Of a stretch of 25,244 nt of DNA, positions 23,463 through 25,244 are shown one piece after another. A program made the position numbers and the translations under genes. The notes beneath the pieces are model-generated. The model was not told the DNA's origin. It saw only the letters and a program-made list of their open reading frames with translations, and ran no database searches. This DNA comes from CAZFXZ01 sp964523165 (GTDB taxonomy: Bacteria > Patescibacteriota > Patescibacteriia > JACRDY01), in contig CAZFXZ010000009.1 in assembly GCA_964523165.1 (NCBI GenBank), positions 1 to 25,244 of the forward strand. The letters run 5' to 3'. How positions within the stretch are numbered: position 1 is the first letter of the stretch; every line of letters begins with the position of its first letter.

Positions 23463-23491
23463 ATTGTAAAATTTTTGGCCCGTTATGTCAA
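23463..23491 (-). promoter_or_regulatory. Consensus promoter of pilin P8
   Basis: On the minus strand TTGACA (23491-23486), a 17-base spacer and TACAAT (23468-23463). The expected start near 23456 gives a 5' leader of about 35 bases that includes the P8 ribosome site. It lies in the only sizeable gap between genes of the array. Confidence 0.75.
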
Positions 23492-23512
23492 AACAATATT
23501 AACACCAACCCT

Positions 23513-23968
23513 CTAGACGCTCGGCCCCAGGCCCGAGGCTTCGATCGTTGACTGCAAAACAAAATTAACAATGGCGTAGGCGGCAAAAATTATGATCAGA
23601 CCGCCAACCGCATAAACTATGGCCATTTTGGCGCTTTTGACTTTTTCTTCTTGACCGCCGGAAGTCAACCAGACCAAGCCATTCCAGGCAATAATCAACA
23701 TCACCACACCGCCCAAAATGACGATAAAACGATTTATGACCTTACCATACAAAGTGATGAGATATGATGGTTTGGCCGAAGTGTCAGGATCATTAATATC
23801 ACCCTCGAGCGGATTGCCCAGCGGTTGAAAACTGTCAACCGCGCCCTGTTGAGCTTTGTTGAGCTCGACCTGGACCTGAGCATCCTCCTCATTACCAGCC
23901 CAACCGACGCCAACAATTCCCAAAAAAGATATGGCGATGATAAAAATGGCAATGAGGTTGTATTTCAT
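23513..23968 (-). CDS. VirB2/TrbC-like pilin paralogue P9 (divergent)
   Basis: The 151-residue protein has a signal peptide ending near GWA (residue 24) and a charged exported segment of about 45 residues rich in Glu, Gln and Asp. Helix 1 runs about 78-100, then the loop VWLTSGGQEEKVKSAK (99-114) and helix 2 (about 116-138). The loop keeps the pattern Trp-Leu/Met-Thr, Gly-Gly, acidic pair, Lys/Ala-Lys, but with QEEK for NEDQ. It has no clear GY motif in the exported part. It begins six bases after the P10 stop and ends before the P8 promoter region. It is thus in the upstream transcription unit with P10 and the solute-binding protein gene. Confidence 0.8.
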   Translation of the reverse strand: MKYNLIAIFIIAISFLGIVGVGWAGNEEDAQVQVELNKAQQGAVDSFQPLGNPLEGDINDPDTSAKPSYLITLYGKVINRFIVILGGVVMLIIAWNGLVWLTSGGQEEKVKSAKMAIVYAVGGLIIIFAAYAIVNFVLQSTIEASGLGPSV

Positions 23969-23974
23969 AAAATA

Positions 23975-24790
23975 TTATTTAGCAGTTGTATCAGTACCCG
24001 CACCTTTTTTTAATTCACAAGGATTGTACCAAAAGTAACTTTGTTTGGTACTGCTGGGGAATAAACCAACGTTGGCGACTTTGCCACCGGCAAAGATAAA
24101 GATCAAAACATAAACGATTTGCCAAGCCAGCAAGATAATAGCCAAGCCAAACAAAGCACTGGTCAAAACTTTTTTACTGCCTTCAATTTTTTCCGAATTA
24201 CCAAAAGACATGATCCAACCCGTCCCACCCCACAAAAACATGATAAAGGCCACGCCACCCATAATACCAAAGATCCAGCGGGCCACATTGTTGGCGACTT
24301 GTAAAAAATCGCACAACCCGCAAGCGCCGCAGGCGTAACAAACTTCACTCATGCCGGTCAAAAGTCCACTGGGCTGGCCATAATTTTTTACCGCCGCCGT
24401 ACCGCAAATGTCGGCTGGCTTAAAAGAACTAACCGGTTCGTCGGAAGTTTCGTTATCGCTGCTCTGACTAGCACAACCCGGCAAAGTAGTGCAATCACTA
24501 TCAAACAAACCATTATTGGCTGAACAATCCGTTTCAGACACGCCCGAAGAACAAGTGCCTAAACTAGCATAATAACAACAGCCGCTACCGGCGCTTTGAT
24601 CATCTTGACACTCTGGCCAGCCACAGGCCGGATCAAAGGCATCGGCTGGACAGTCTGTTTCTTGTACATCTCGATTGCATTCCCCGGCTTGCAAACAACA
24701 ACCGGTAGCCGCTTGCGAAGCTTGCGGTGTAGCCAAAAAAAACGTCGCGCCCAACGCCAAGCCGATGATCAAAAAAAGATATTTTTTCAT
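23975..24790 (-). CDS. Cysteine-rich protein with C-terminal pilin-like two-helix domain (P10)
   Basis: This 271-residue protein joins an exported Cys-rich region to the two-helix domain of the pilins. The signal peptide ends near SQA (residue 27). Two modules follow: cysteines 31, 32, 38, 47, 56, 61 and cysteines 71, 72, 80, 89, 100, 106. Both start GCC and contain ETDC. A Ser/Asp-rich linker leads to CYACGACGLC (151-160, CxxCxxCxxC). Helix 1 (about 172-192), the loop GWIMSFGNSEKIEGSKK (191-207) and helix 2 (about 210-234) come next. A C-terminal tail has one more cysteine (258). There are 18 cysteines in all. It begins one base after the upstream solute-binding gene stop. It may be an adhesive tip or minor subunit; this is inference. 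Confidence 0.78.
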   Translation of the reverse strand: MKKYLFLIIGLALGATFFLATPQASQAATGCCLQAGECNRDVQETDCPADAFDPACGWPECQDDQSAGSGCCYYASLGTCSSGVSETDCSANNGLFDSDCTTLPGCASQSSDNETSDEPVSSFKPADICGTAAVKNYGQPSGLLTGMSEVCYACGACGLCDFLQVANNVARWIFGIMGGVAFIMFLWGGTGWIMSFGNSEKIEGSKKVLTSALFGLAIILLAWQIVYVLIFIFAGGKVANVGLFPSSTKQSYFWYNPCELKKGAGTDTTAK

Positions 24791-24791
24791 A

Positions 24792-25244
24792 CTAAAAAGC
24801 TTGTTGGATACGTCCGGCCGCCAAGTTGAGCGCTTCGGTCACGGTTTTGGTCCCCATGACCACCGATTCGATCATGGCTTTAAATTCGGCTTCGGCCACT
24901 TCGGGCGACAAACCTTTATACCAATTTTTGGCTGTTGGCAATTGACTGACAAATGGCGCCAATTCTTCGGCTTCGATTTGACTATTGTAGAGCGAGCGCA
25001 AAGCGGTTGGTTTGCTGGTCTTGTCTAAATAACTCTTGACTTGATTTTCGGCTGTCATGTATTGGACAAAATCCCAAGCTTCATTAACGTGAGTGGTTTT
25101 TTTTGAGACTGTTTCAACCCAATAGTTAGCCACGTTAACCGGCGGATTGCCTTCGATCTGCGGCACTTGGCGATAGCCCAAATTTAGTTTGGGCGCGCGA
25201 TTTTTGATCGTGGCCAAATCATAAGAAAAGCCAAAGAAATAAGC
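24792..25244 (-). CDS. ABC-type extracellular solute-binding protein, family 1, C-terminal part (5' end outside window)
   Basis: The frame is open to the right edge (about 150 residues visible), so the TTG at 25217 is internal. The sequence matches the C-terminal lobe of family 1 sugar-type binding proteins: NYWVETVSKKTTHVNEAWDF with the following VQYMTAENQVKSYLDKTSKP and ALRSLYN, then AEFKAMIESVVMGTKTVTEALNLAAGRIQ. Such proteins bind oligosaccharides or similar ligands outside the cell for an ABC importer. The stop TAG is one base from the ATG of P10, so the two genes are probably cotranscribed and translationally coupled. No permease gene is visible; it may lie to the right. Ligand cannot be told. 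Confidence 0.85.
   Translation of the reverse strand, partial: AYFFGFSYDLATIKNRAPKLNLGYRQVPQIEGNPPVNVANYWVETVSKKTTHVNEAWDFVQYMTAENQVKSYLDKTSKPTALRSLYNSQIEAEELAPFVSQLPTAKNWYKGLSPEVAEAEFKAMIESVVMGTKTVTEALNLAAGRIQQAF

Noticed and set aside
19897..24790. Regularly spaced repeats considered as a CRISPR array
   Set aside because: The repeat spacing is 405-480 bases and each copy lies at the same codon positions of a coding gene, so it is a paralogue array.

Overview
The window looks like chromosomal DNA from a Candidate Phyla Radiation bacterium (Patescibacteria, Parcubacteria-type). This rests on gene content and style, not on a marker gene. The features are a DUF4012 protein inside a glycosyltransferase operon, a long run of small VirB2/TrbC-like pilin genes, an RNase J with a basic N-terminal extension, few Shine-Dalgarno sequences and very tight gene packing. 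Two runs of exactly 100 N (16769-16868 and 22707-22806) show that it is a scaffold of joined contigs.

Layout. Positions 1-4280 (+ strand) hold the 3' end of ileS, an unrecognised charged 183-residue protein, a NIF3-family protein, ruvA and a FemAB-type peptidoglycan-bridge transferase. Positions 4252-13285 (- strand) form one tight six-gene surface-glycan operon. It is read from a promoter at 13300-13328 and encodes a polyprenyl glycosylphosphotransferase, three GT4 glycosyltransferases, a membrane-anchored DUF4012 protein and a membrane-anchored protein with repeated extracellular beta-domains. Divergent from it is the RNase P RNA gene (13374-13774) with its own consensus promoter and a terminator shared with the convergent trpS. 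Positions 13818-19126 (- strand) carry trpS, RNase J, a tRNA-Leu broken by the first gap, a membrane-anchored OppA-like binding protein and secG. A DsbA-like thioredoxin gene (+) diverges from secG; the two promoters have overlapping -35 boxes.

The most striking part is 19897-24790 (- strand). It holds ten consecutive genes for small secreted two-helix pilin-like proteins (numbered P1 to P10 from left to right here, so P10 is transcribed first). All contain a short loop between two transmembrane helices; it reads TAGGNEDQ in P1-P7 and is varied in P8-P10. Their exported N-terminal parts differ almost completely except for a Gly-Tyr/Phe motif about 40 residues before the loop. P8 stands out: it has a consensus promoter, a strong ribosome binding site and a GC-rich hairpin behind it, and may be the major subunit. 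P10 carries two six-cysteine modules and a CxxCxxCxxC motif. A sugar-type ABC solute-binding protein, cut by the right edge, is directly upstream of P10.

Taken together, the window encodes much of a cell surface: glycan synthesis and perhaps its attachment, a peptidoglycan cross-bridge enzyme, an export component (SecG), a disulfide enzyme, nutrient-binding proteins and a multi-subunit pilin set. No VirB4, VirB6, VirB11 or VirD4 gene is present here, so the assembly machinery for the pilins, if it exists, lies elsewhere.
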